From positions 1-8,781 of the forward strand of contig CAILAF010000059.1 of the NCBI GenBank assembly GCA_903832075.1: a DNA stretch of 8,781 bases. The letters run 5' to 3'. The stretch's first letter is position 1, and each line of letters begins with the position of its first letter. Both the position numbers and the translations under genes were made by a program. Positions 1 through 7,900 of this stretch are shown here, piece by piece. The DNA comes from an uncultured Chitinophagaceae bacterium. GTDB lineage: Bacteria > Bacteroidota > Bacteroidia > Chitinophagales > Chitinophagaceae. The notes below the pieces were generated by a model. That model was not told the origin of the DNA and did no database searches. It worked only from the letters and a program-made list of their open reading frames with translations.

Positions 1-575
1 CAATAACAACGATAATATTCATCAAAAACAATTTCTTCTTGTAATAACATGACTAATTGTTTTGTTTCAGAATGCTTTTCAAAAAAATCTTCAATACTAT
101 TTAATTTGTAAACGTTCTTCCAACCCCCGCCGGCAAAGGGTTTCATGTATGCAGGAAACCCGGTGTATTTAAAAATTCCTTCCCAATCTAATGGATAAGC
201 CAAATTAGCAAAAGATTCATTTGAAGTATCATCTGGCAGATCTCTTGATGGTAAGATGACTGTTTTGGGAACAGGCACATCAATCTTTGTTGCCAAACAA
301 TTATTAAAGAATTTTTCATCAGCACTCCACCAAAATGGATTATTAATTACTGCTGTTCCGCATAATGCTGCATTCTTTAAATACGCACGATAAAAAGGAA
401 CATCCTGACTAATTCTATCAATAATCACCGCATATTCTGTTGCTTCGCCTTGCATTACTTTATCAATTTTTACGGGCTCAGCAATGATGCCGGGAATATT
501 TTTGCTGTTTATTCTTTCTACAAATGCATCAGGAAAACTTCTTTCTTTTCCATGCAGTATGCCAATTTTTTTCAT
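1..575 (-). CDS. ATP-grasp ligase, RimK/glutathione-synthetase-like (partial, C-terminus beyond left edge)
   Basis: The minus strand is open from an ATG at 575 to the window edge, giving 191 codons without a stop. The product starts MKKIGILHGKERSFPDAF. Residues 76-110 (VINNPFWWSADEKFF, then KIDVPVPKT) resemble the pre-ATP-grasp segment of RimK and glutathione synthetases, where an invariant Asn-Pro precedes a helix and a 'G-x-PxPxT' strand. Residues 140-155 (GFPAYMKPFAGGGWKNVY) look like the ATP-binding strand with its Lys and glycine-rich loop, and residues 178-190 (LQEEIVFDEYYRC) look like the adenine-binding strand 'VQEfI...eyRv'. Known members of this fold join a carboxylate to an amine through an acyl-phosphate. 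The Mg-binding half lies outside the window, so catalytic competence cannot be judged. There is no signal peptide, so it is probably cytoplasmic. It is divergent from the esterase at 705. The substrate is unknown; the fold call is fairly sure, the subfamily is not. Confidence 0.8.
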   Translation of the reverse strand, partial: MKKIGILHGKERSFPDAFVERINSKNIPGIIAEPVKIDKVMQGEATEYAVIIDRISQDVPFYRAYLKNAALCGTAVINNPFWWSADEKFFNNCLATKIDVPVPKTVILPSRDLPDDTSNESFANLAYPLDWEGIFKYTGFPAYMKPFAGGGWKNVYKLNSIEDFFEKHSETKQLVMLLQEEIVFDEYYRCY

Positions 576-586
576 ACTTGTTTTAT

Positions 587-600
587 TTAATTCGAATTAA
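587..600. promoter_or_regulatory. 14-bp perfect palindrome in the divergent intergenic region
   Basis: TTAATTCGAATTAA is a perfect inverted repeat with no spacer, 11 bp upstream of the ATP-grasp start codon and about 100 bp upstream of the esterase start. It is where an operator for a small dimeric regulator of the ATP-grasp gene could sit. In AT-rich DNA a palindrome of this length can arise by chance roughly once in several kilobases, so this is only a candidate. Confidence 0.25.
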
Positions 601-691
601 TAAAATGAATCGTCTTCAATTTAAGAAACTCATTTGAATTACTTGTAAATTTTTGTGTAAATCTTAAATCTTTCTTTTAATACGATTCCTT

Positions 692-699
692 TATTTTTG
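692..699 (+). promoter_or_regulatory. Bacteroidota-type -7 promoter element (TAnnTTTG) for the esterase
   Basis: TATTTTTG matches the Bacteroidota housekeeping -7 consensus TAnnTTTG exactly. Its last base is 5 nt before the ATG at 705, which puts the expected transcription start at or within a few bases of the start codon, so the mRNA would be leaderless or nearly so. The -33 side is weak: TTTC at 671-674 is one base from TTTG, with a 17-bp spacer. No Shine-Dalgarno sequence precedes the ATG. The region is T-rich, so a chance match is possible. Confidence 0.4.
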
Positions 700-704
700 A
701 AATT

Positions 705-1520
705 ATGAGTGATGAGAAAACAACTGCTTTAAATTCTATTACAATTGAGCAACATATTATTTCTTCGGCTTACTTGGAGAGAGAAGTAATTGTTGATGTT
801 TATCTTCCCACAAAGATTAATTATTTTGATCATGCAAGTTTATTGTTGATCAACGATGGGCAAGATCTTATTAAAATGTGTTTCGATGAAATATTGGATG
901 AGTTAATTACTTCTCATCAAATTGAATCATTAATATGTGTAGGTATTCATTGCGGTGCAGAAAGAAAAAGAGAATATGGAACAGCATATAGCGCCGATTA
1001 TAAACAACGAGGTGATAAAGCAGGTTTATATACCAAATTTTCATTGGATGAATTAATGCCTTTTATAAGAAAAGAATATCATGCACCATCATTCAAAGAA
1101 AAATCGTTTGCAGGATTTTCGCTTGGTGCATTAAGTGCATTGGATATTGCATGGAATCATGCAAGTGAATTTTCTAAAGTTGGTTTATTCAGCCCGAGTT
1201 TATGGTGGCGAAGAAAAGGTTATGATGATGGATATGATGATGAAAATGACAGATTGATGCATTTACAAATTCGGCATGGGTTATTTAAACCATGGTTGAA
1301 ATTTTTTATTGAAACAGGAGTGATGGATGAAACAGCTGATAGAAATAATAATGGGGTGATTGATAGTATTGATGATGCTTTGGATTTAATTGTTGAATTA
1401 AAAGCAAAAGGTTATACTGATGAACATATTAAATACATAGAATTAGCAGATGGTAAACATGATGTTCCAACCTGGGCAAGAGTTTTCCCTGACTTTTTAA
1501 AATGGGGTTGGGGAAAGTGA
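705..1520 (+). CDS. alpha/beta-hydrolase-fold esterase (Esterase/Fes-like family, PF00756 type)
   Basis: This is a complete 271-residue protein with no signal peptide or membrane segment, so it is probably cytoplasmic. Residues 46-53 (LLLINDGQD) form the strand and oxyanion-side loop typical of the esterase D/enterobactin-esterase-like family. G137-F-S139-L-G141 is the nucleophile elbow with Ser139, followed by the usual GALSAL helix. FSPSLWW (162-168) is the family's post-nucleophile strand. His252 in ADGKHDVPTWARVFPDFLKWGW is the likely catalytic His, and Asp208 in ETGVMDE the likely acid; both assignments rest on family position. Between them, D212-R-N214-N-N216-G-V-I219-D220-S-I-D223 fits the EF-hand/dockerin loop DxNxNGxIDxxD. 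Family members hydrolyse carboxylic esters or trilactone siderophores; the substrate here is unknown. It is divergent from the ATP-grasp gene and its stop is 5 bp from the stop of the convergent receptor. The ATG at 705 is supported by length and by the absence of homologous-looking sequence upstream. Confidence 0.88.
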   Translation: MSDEKTTALNSITIEQHIISSAYLEREVIVDVYLPTKINYFDHASLLLINDGQDLIKMCFDEILDELITSHQIESLICVGIHCGAERKREYGTAYSADYKQRGDKAGLYTKFSLDELMPFIRKEYHAPSFKEKSFAGFSLGALSALDIAWNHASEFSKVGLFSPSLWWRRKGYDDGYDDENDRLMHLQIRHGLFKPWLKFFIETGVMDETADRNNNGVIDSIDDALDLIVELKAKGYTDEHIKYIELADGKHDVPTWARVFPDFLKWGWGK

Positions 1521-1525
1521 TTTTA

Positions 1526-2578
1526 TTAAAAATTAAATCTCAATCCCAATTGTCCAATCCATCTATTGCTATAAGCCGGCGTTACACTATTATTATAACT
1601 CCATGCATGAGTTATTTCGGGATTAAAGCGATATAGTGGTGTTAATGTTGTTCCGCTGTATCCTGCAAACTGCAATAAAGAAAATTGATCATTGCTGACA
1701 TAATAATTTCTTCCCCAATTTCTGTTAATCAAATTGGTAAAATTAAAAATGTCCATGTTCAATTCAAATTGATAAATATGTTTATTGATTTTTACATTAA
1801 AGTCTTGCGTAATTTTTAGATCAATAATATTCGAGAATGGAAGATGTGCACCATTACGTTCGGCAAATTGTCCGCGATGTTTATTTAAATAAGTATCATT
1901 CTGAATAAAAGCTTCTAATGCATTCTTTTGTTGTTGCGATGTATATGTTGTTGTGCCAACAGTATTGGTTAAGAATGCCATTGATTGCAGTTCTGCAATA
2001 GTTGGAATATATATAAGATCATTTGATTCGCTGTTTGCATAATCTCTAACCATACTATTTGCATACACATAACTGAATGGTGCTCCACTTTGTGCTGTAT
2101 AAACCAAAGAAACTGTTGTTGACATTTTCTTTTTAGCATAAACAAATTTTTTAGAAGCATAAATAAATATTCTGTGTCCGGGATCAAAATCAGAAACACT
2201 GGTTGATAAAAAATTTCTTCCGTTTACTGTTTCATTATATCGCCACTGACTTAAATTAACAGAACTTGTTCCATCATTTACAGCAAATGATTTTCCGAAA
2301 GAATAATGTGCATTCATATCAAATCCATTTACAGTTCTTTTATTGATACTGAAAGTAAATTGAAATGAATATCCTTTATCACCTTGATTATTGGAAAGTA
2401 GAATTACATTGTCATAAGGGTTTGTTCCATTGCTTGTAATGGGAATTAATAAATTGGTTGGATAGATATTTCTGGCACCAGGATTTGGTGACAATGTTGA
2501 TGGCGGTATAATATTAATGTTGGTGTAATAAATTTCATTGATGTTTTTACTGAAAAATGTTTCTGCACTTACACTCCA
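1526..2578 (-). pseudogene. C-terminal barrel remnant of the interrupted TonB-dependent receptor
   Basis: These are the 350 sense codons after the TGA, in the same frame. They hold the end of the barrel: a strand rich in Tyr/Phe (INEIYYTNINI), RTVNGFDMNAHYSFGKSF, DFDPGHRIFIYASKKF, NDLIYIP, HRGQFAERNG, and the closing strand RWIGQLGLRFNF ending in Phe. A TTG at 2492-2494 could nominally start a 322-residue product. However, such a product would have no signal peptide, no plug and no good start context, so independent translation is unlikely. The lack of any further stop or frameshift indicates that the lesion is very young or not real. Confidence 0.7.
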
Positions 2579-4795
2579 TCAATTCTTAAACTTTTTATCA
2601 AAGGCAAATGATGCTCGCAATAGTTTAGGCATTTTAAAATCTGATGCAATTAAATTTAATCCGCCCTTATTTAATGTAATGCCTACTTCATTTGCTTTCC
2701 ATTGATGAAAGGGATCTGCTCTGAAACGAATAATATTTAATGCTGATGCATTTTCATTGGCACTGGCTGTATATCCTCCAACATAAATTCCATTGTTATT
2801 ATAAATACCTGCCGGCCAAACCAATGGCACTCTTCCGGTAAATAATCCAATGCCACCTCTGATGGTGATGTTTTTATTGATGAGTTTATAACTAAAACCA
2901 ATTCTTGGTGATAAGGATATTGGAAACACAGGAGTTAAGCCAGATCTTGCTCCGCTGAGATCATAATATTTTGAAAATTTTGGTAATGCGGTATCATTGG
3001 TATAATTATCTGTAGCAGGTTGGGTTAAGAATTGATTCCAATCTGCTCTTATTCCTGCATTTAGTGTAAATCGTTTATTGACTCTTATTTCATCATTAAA
3101 AAATAATGCTGACTTTAATACCTTAAATTTTGCAGCTGCTGATGTTGCATTGGTAAGAACATTATCAATTAAAGGATAACCAACTGAATAGGAAACAGGT
3201 TTATTGTTGTTGTAAAAATTAGTGATGTTGCTGTAATTATAATTACCAAAAGTATTTTGAATAAATACATTGTTATCATCATTTAATTCGGCATCAATAC
3301 CAATGGTAACAACATCTTTTCCGACTGTAAATTTTAATGCGTCCAATAAACTAATGTTATGTTGAATTAATAAGTTTTGCGTAGAACTATTATCCGGACC
3401 AAAAACAATTTTACCTAATCCATCATTAATAACAACATGGGGAAATGGTTTTCCCAAAACACTTCTTTCATCATCAACACTTGTATAAGTGATCAATAAT
3501 TTATTACTTAATCTTTTTTTGAAAATACTTTTTAATTCAAACGAAAAAGAATTAGTAGTGCTTGGAAAAATAAATCCATCATTATAAAAATTAATCACAT
3601 CAGTTGAACTTGTATAGGTATTATATTTAATTGCTTTTGTATAGCGATAACTTAAAGTGAGTTTATGTTTTGTATTGATATTCCAATCTATTCTTGCAGA
3701 AATTCTATCAGCATTTAATTGTCCGTTATTATTTAAAAATCCGCCGGCATCATATTGGTAAGTGTTTTTTAAATAATCACTTAGTTTATTAATTGATGGT
3801 AAAGTATTGGTATTGCCAACATAAGTAGAAATATCAAATGGTTTTGGAGAGATATCATTTTGTTGTTCTGCATTAATAAAATAAAATAATTTATTTTTTA
3901 TCAAAGCACCACCAATTCTAAATCCATAAGTTTTATAATAAAAATCAGGAAGTTTTGTTGCAGTAGATTTTGATCCTGTAGGAGTGATGCCTGCTAAATT
4001 TTCATCGCGATAAAAATAATATAATGAACCTTGTGTTTTATTATTGCCTGAACGAGTAATTGCATTAATACTTCCACCTGTAAAATTTCCTAATGATGCA
4101 TCATAAGGTGAAACAATAATTTGAAATTGATCAATGGCATCAATGGAAAGTGGTGCTGCACCTGTTTGTCCACCATTTGTTCCTGAATTGGATAAACCAA
4201 ACACATCGTTATTGATTGCGCCATCAACATAAAATGAATTGTAACGATTATTTTGACCGGCAATACTGATGGCACCTTCATTGCCTGCAATTAATTTTGC
4301 TTGTGGAACACTGCGTAAGTAATCATAAATATTTCTTCCAACCGATGGAAGATTTTTTATTTTATCTTGATCAATAGTTGATGATGTTCCTCCTTTAGCA
4401 ATATCATCTGCTTGTTTTTTTTGTGATGTAACAGTTACTTGTTGAAGAACATTTATAGTTGGTGATAGAATGAAATCAGTTTTAAAATCATCGCCTAATT
4501 GTAAAAAAATATTACTTCTTTTTTCCGAGCTGAAATTTATAAAGGAAACTTCAATGCTATATGGTCCGCCGGGATTTAGATTGAAAATATGATAAACACC
4601 ATTTGTTTTACTTTGTACTTGGTATTTAGTGTTGGTGGGTTCGTGAATGGCAGTAATTGTTGCGCCAATTAAATTTTCTCCAGAAGTTGTTTTAACTGAA
4701 CCCGAAATTGTTGCAGTGGTAGTTTGTGCGGTAGTAACTACAGGAAATAAAACAACAATAAATGTTTTGAATTTTAGATAACAATACTTTCTCAT
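2579..4795 (-). CDS. N-terminal 738 residues of the interrupted TonB-dependent receptor
   Basis: This is the part that would be translated before the TGA. Residues 1-23 form a signal peptide (basic MRKYCYLKFK, hydrophobic FIVVLFPVV, cleavage after TTA). Residues 28-112 are a carboxypeptidase-regulatory-like beta-sandwich (TISGSVKTTSGENLIGATI ... GGPYSIEVSFINF). LQQVTVT at 117-123 is TonB-box-like. The plug follows to about residue 255, with NRYNSFYVDGAINN, then LSIDAIDQFQIIVSPYDA and GGSINAITRSGNN, which are hallmarks of Oar-type receptors. The remainder is barrel (ALIKNKLFYFINAEQQ; SPRIGFSYKL; IRGGIGLFTGRVPLVW). The ATG at 4795 is preceded by an A-rich run (AAAAAAAATTGTT) instead of a Shine-Dalgarno site. 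Ending at residue 738 leaves out roughly the last ten strands. Confidence 0.75.
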   Translation of the reverse strand: MRKYCYLKFKTFIVVLFPVVTTAQTTTATISGSVKTTSGENLIGATITAIHEPTNTKYQVQSKTNGVYHIFNLNPGGPYSIEVSFINFSSEKRSNIFLQLGDDFKTDFILSPTINVLQQVTVTSQKKQADDIAKGGTSSTIDQDKIKNLPSVGRNIYDYLRSVPQAKLIAGNEGAISIAGQNNRYNSFYVDGAINNDVFGLSNSGTNGGQTGAAPLSIDAIDQFQIIVSPYDASLGNFTGGSINAITRSGNNKTQGSLYYFYRDENLAGITPTGSKSTATKLPDFYYKTYGFRIGGALIKNKLFYFINAEQQNDISPKPFDISTYVGNTNTLPSINKLSDYLKNTYQYDAGGFLNNNGQLNADRISARIDWNINTKHKLTLSYRYTKAIKYNTYTSSTDVINFYNDGFIFPSTTNSFSFELKSIFKKRLSNKLLITYTSVDDERSVLGKPFPHVVINDGLGKIVFGPDNSSTQNLLIQHNISLLDALKFTVGKDVVTIGIDAELNDDNNVFIQNTFGNYNYSNITNFYNNNKPVSYSVGYPLIDNVLTNATSAAAKFKVLKSALFFNDEIRVNKRFTLNAGIRADWNQFLTQPATDNYTNDTALPKFSKYYDLSGARSGLTPVFPISLSPRIGFSYKLINKNITIRGGIGLFTGRVPLVWPAGIYNNNGIYVGGYTASANENASALNIIRFRADPFHQWKANEVGITLNKGGLNLIASDFKMPKLLRASFAFDKKFKN

Positions 4796-4892
4796 AACAA
4801 TTTTTTTTGTTAAGAGGAGTATTTATGCAAATGGTTCTGTAAAGAAAGAATTTTTTTTTAATAATTCAGGCACGTATTTTTCCCGGTATTTT
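4796..4892 (-). promoter_or_regulatory. 5' region of the interrupted receptor gene (promoter expected, not resolved)
   Basis: The terminator just upstream implies that the downstream receptor needs its own promoter here. The best -7-like octamer on the minus strand is ACCATTTG at 4828-4835, which keeps the TTTG half of TAnnTTTG but not the TA half. No clear -33 TTTG is seen. A-rich and T-rich runs flank it. No riboswitch-like structure was recognised. Confidence 0.2.
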
Positions 4893-4929
4893 AAATAAAA
4901 AAGAGTCCCGAATTGTTCGGAACTCTTTT
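4893..4929 (-). terminator. intrinsic terminator of the intact TonB-dependent receptor
   Basis: Read on the minus strand, 4916-4929 (AAAAGAGTTCCGAA) pairs with 4899-4912 (TTCGGGACTCTTTT) across a 3-nt CAA loop. This gives a 14-bp stem with a single U-G wobble and no mismatch. It is followed at once by a U-rich tract (4 U of the stem, then UUAUUU). It starts 22 nt after the TAG stop of the 1102-residue receptor. On the plus strand the wobble becomes a C-A mismatch and no T-tract follows, so the signal works for minus-strand transcription only. It separates the two receptor genes into different transcripts. Confidence 0.88.
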
Positions 4930-4951
4930 GAAAAAAGATATTGAATTAGTT

Positions 4952-7900
4952 CTAGTTAAACAAATATCTGATACCTAGCATCATCTGCCATCTTGAAAAT
5001 ATACTTGTGCTATTAGAAAATGCACTTGTATAAGGTGTTGTACCTGTTAAGAATGGGAATGAATATGCAGGCGTATTAATTGCAACACCATTTGCGTTGG
5101 TTGTTGATGTTGTAAGACCTTCATATTTCAGGAAATTAGTTGTTGTTGGAGATTGAGCCACGCCCCAATGATTGTTAAAGAAATTTCCTGCGTTGATCAA
5201 GTCAAGCGAAACCTGTAAAGTATGTGTAGTTGATCCTGCTTTTAAAATAATGTTTTGTGTAACATTTAAATCTAAGTGATTATAAAATGGAAAAACATTA
5301 CCATTTCTTTCAGCATATTGTCCACGATGTGAATTTAAATATGGGCTAGTTTTGATAAATGCATCCAATTGGCTCCAAAGTATAGTAGCAGTTCTAGGAT
5401 CAGCTGGTGTTGCAGTTGTTCCATTACCACCAGAACCAACTCTAACTAAATTAATGTCAGATGGATTTTTTGGAATGTATATTAAATCATTACCGGTATT
5501 ACCATCTCCATTTACATCTCCATTATAAACATAGTTGCCTACGCCGTTCGGAGCAATTTCATAAATAGCACCAAAAGTTGTAACGAAAACTTTGCTCCAA
5601 TTCAATTTATACATTGCAGATGCAATGATACGGTGCGGTTGATAATAAGAAGCCAATCCTAAGTTTGCTGCATTTGGATCAGCATTGCCAACAGCAGCTG
5701 CGCTCCATAAAGAAGATGCAGTACTTCCACCTTCCGCTGTATTCATAGCAACTTGATAAGTATAGGCTAATGATCCGCTGAAATTTTTAGAAGTCTTTTG
5801 AATTCTGGCAGTTCCTGTGAAAACAAAACCTTGTGAAGAATTGCTCATTAAGATAGAATTACCAATATTTGGATTAGATAGAGTGGCACCTGAGTAATAA
5901 TATTTATTACTGGTTGAAACTGTAGTTAAATAACGGTATCTATTATCAGCACCTGCTAATTGATAACCATTAGTTTCATTCAAGTTAATATTTGAATAAT
6001 AAACCGCATTAATATCTCTTGAATAAGAAGCTTCTAAAGTTAATACCCAGTCGTTAGCAAATTTTTTATCCATTGCTAAACTAGATTTAAATACTGTAGG
6101 GTATTTAAAATCGCTTGATACCAAAGCAGTACTGTATGAAGTATTTGGAGCATTTGCAGAAGGTCTATAAGCATTAACATCAGCGCTAAATGCTTTTCCA
6201 GCAACTGTAAAAGAACCAAATTGAATACCATTATTACTTGCCTGGTTACTGATCCAAACAAATGGTGGTGCTCCTTCAAAAACACCCATTCCACCACGAA
6301 TTTGTAAAGTCTTATCACCCGTTACATCCCAATTAAATCCAATTCTTGGTGAGAGGATTAAATTAGTCATTGGAGCCTGACCAATATTATATTGTGCACC
6401 TCCTTTAAAAGTTAAGGCATCAAAATAAGGATTATCAGTCATTGCTTGTTTATAAATAGTATAATCTCCTCTAATACCATAAGTCAAAGTAAATGTTGGA
6501 GCAATGCGCCATTTATCTTGAAGGAAAAATCCTAATTCAGTTGAACCTGCATATGCCCAAGGGAATGCACCACCTGGTAAAGCAGAATATTGTAAATAAT
6601 AACTCTTTGAATTTGCAGCACCGGTATTAACACTATTATAAAAATCAGTCAAGGAATTAAATTGATAACCACCCTGCCAGTCAGGAGCAAAAGCGTTCTG
6701 ATATTTTTTATAAGAGTTTTGAGTACCGATAGTTATTTCGTGCGAACCTTTATATAAAGTAAAGATATCATTGAATTGATATACATCAGTGTTTAATACA
6801 TTATTATAAGTATAAGGTTCGTAACCGAAAGTTGTCATAATGTTACCGCCATTCAAAATATCCACTAATGGGAAATTAGCCATAGAAGAATGTGGTGAAC
6901 GGAAATCTCTCAATGCTGTATAGCCAACTTGCAATTTGTTAGATGCTTTATTGCTAAATCTTGTGTTTAATTCTGCAATATAAATGTTGAAGTTATTATT
7001 GATTACATAACCACTTCCAAAGAAAGGCATTGAATAAGTTCCTGGTTGACCACCGGTAGTCTGTCCACTACCAGGTCTGCTTGTACTTGCAAATTGATCA
7101 GCAAAAGATTTTAAATAGTTATATTTTAAAGTCAAGGTGTTATTCTTGCCAATGTTCCAATCTATTTTAACAGTCATTTTATCGCTGTTTGTTTGGAATG
7201 AAAATCCTTGAAAAGCACCCGGATCATAATTAAATTTACTTTTTAAGAATGCTGCTAAAGCAGTTAAAGTATCAGAGTTTGCTTGTGATACAACGTTAGC
7301 AACCGGTGGTGTTGTTGAATTAGAAGGAACAATACTTGTAGAGGGGGCAGTTTGTCTTACTTGCTCGTCACTAAAGAAAAAGAACAATTTATTTTTAATA
7401 AGTGGCCCACCAACAGAAAATCCTTGAATAGAATAAGTGTAATTAGTTTTAGGAACAGTTACACCACTTACATTATAACCTTGGTAATCTTGGTTTTTCA
7501 TATAAGTATAAACAGTGGCTTTAAAAGTATTAGTACCACTTTTTGTAATTGTATTAATACCGCTGCTTGCAAATCCGCCTTGTTTTACATCATAAGGAGA
7601 AACCTGCACTTGAATTTGATCAATAGCTTCCATGCTGATAGGTTGTGAACTTGTTTGTCCACCTAACACAGAAGATAAACCGAAGCTATTATTAAAATTA
7701 GCACCATCAACAGTCATATTGTTATATTGATTGGTTCTACCACCAATATTTAAACCATTGGCAGTAGGCTCTAATTTAGTAAAATCAGAAATCGCACGAT
7801 TGATAGTTGGTAATTGTTCAATTTGAGATCTACTGATCACTTCCTGACTACCATTACGATTGTTGTTAAAGATTTTATCGTTTCTGATACCTTTTACTGT

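Larger units (their letters stand above)
1526..4795 (-). pseudogene. Oar-like TonB-dependent receptor interrupted by one in-frame TGA
   Basis: A reading frame of 1090 codons from ATG 4795 to TAA 1526 is broken only by TGA at 2579-2581 (codon 739). The frame is the same on both sides, so this is a base substitution, not an indel. Alignment by eye to the intact paralogue at 4952-8260 runs straight through the stop: FDKKFKN-stop-WSVSAETFFSKNIN against MDKKFANDWVLTLEASYSRDIN, with the TGA where the paralogue has Asp. Total length (1089 positions) is close to the paralogue's 1102. Downstream motifs are intact: NDLIYIP at codons 925-931, HRGQFAERN at 973-981, and a C-terminal Phe as expected for an outer-membrane barrel. 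The protein would be an energised outer-membrane transporter. Without readthrough the barrel lacks its last third and should not insert. The alternatives are a sequencing error, a strain-specific nonsense mutation or suppression. Confidence 0.8.

Noticed and set aside
2540..2581. The in-frame TGA as a selenocysteine codon.
   Set aside because: No stable SECIS-like hairpin is visible just downstream, an outer-membrane barrel strand is an implausible site, and the paralogue has Asp there.
2492..2581. Frameshift between the two receptor fragments.
   Set aside because: The distance from the TGA to the downstream open frame is 87 bases, a multiple of three, and translation through the stop aligns with the paralogue, so the frame is unchanged.
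7352..7648. Plus-strand 98-codon open frame opposite the intact receptor.
   Set aside because: It lies wholly inside the plug and early-barrel coding region of a well-supported minus-strand gene; it is an antisense shadow frame.
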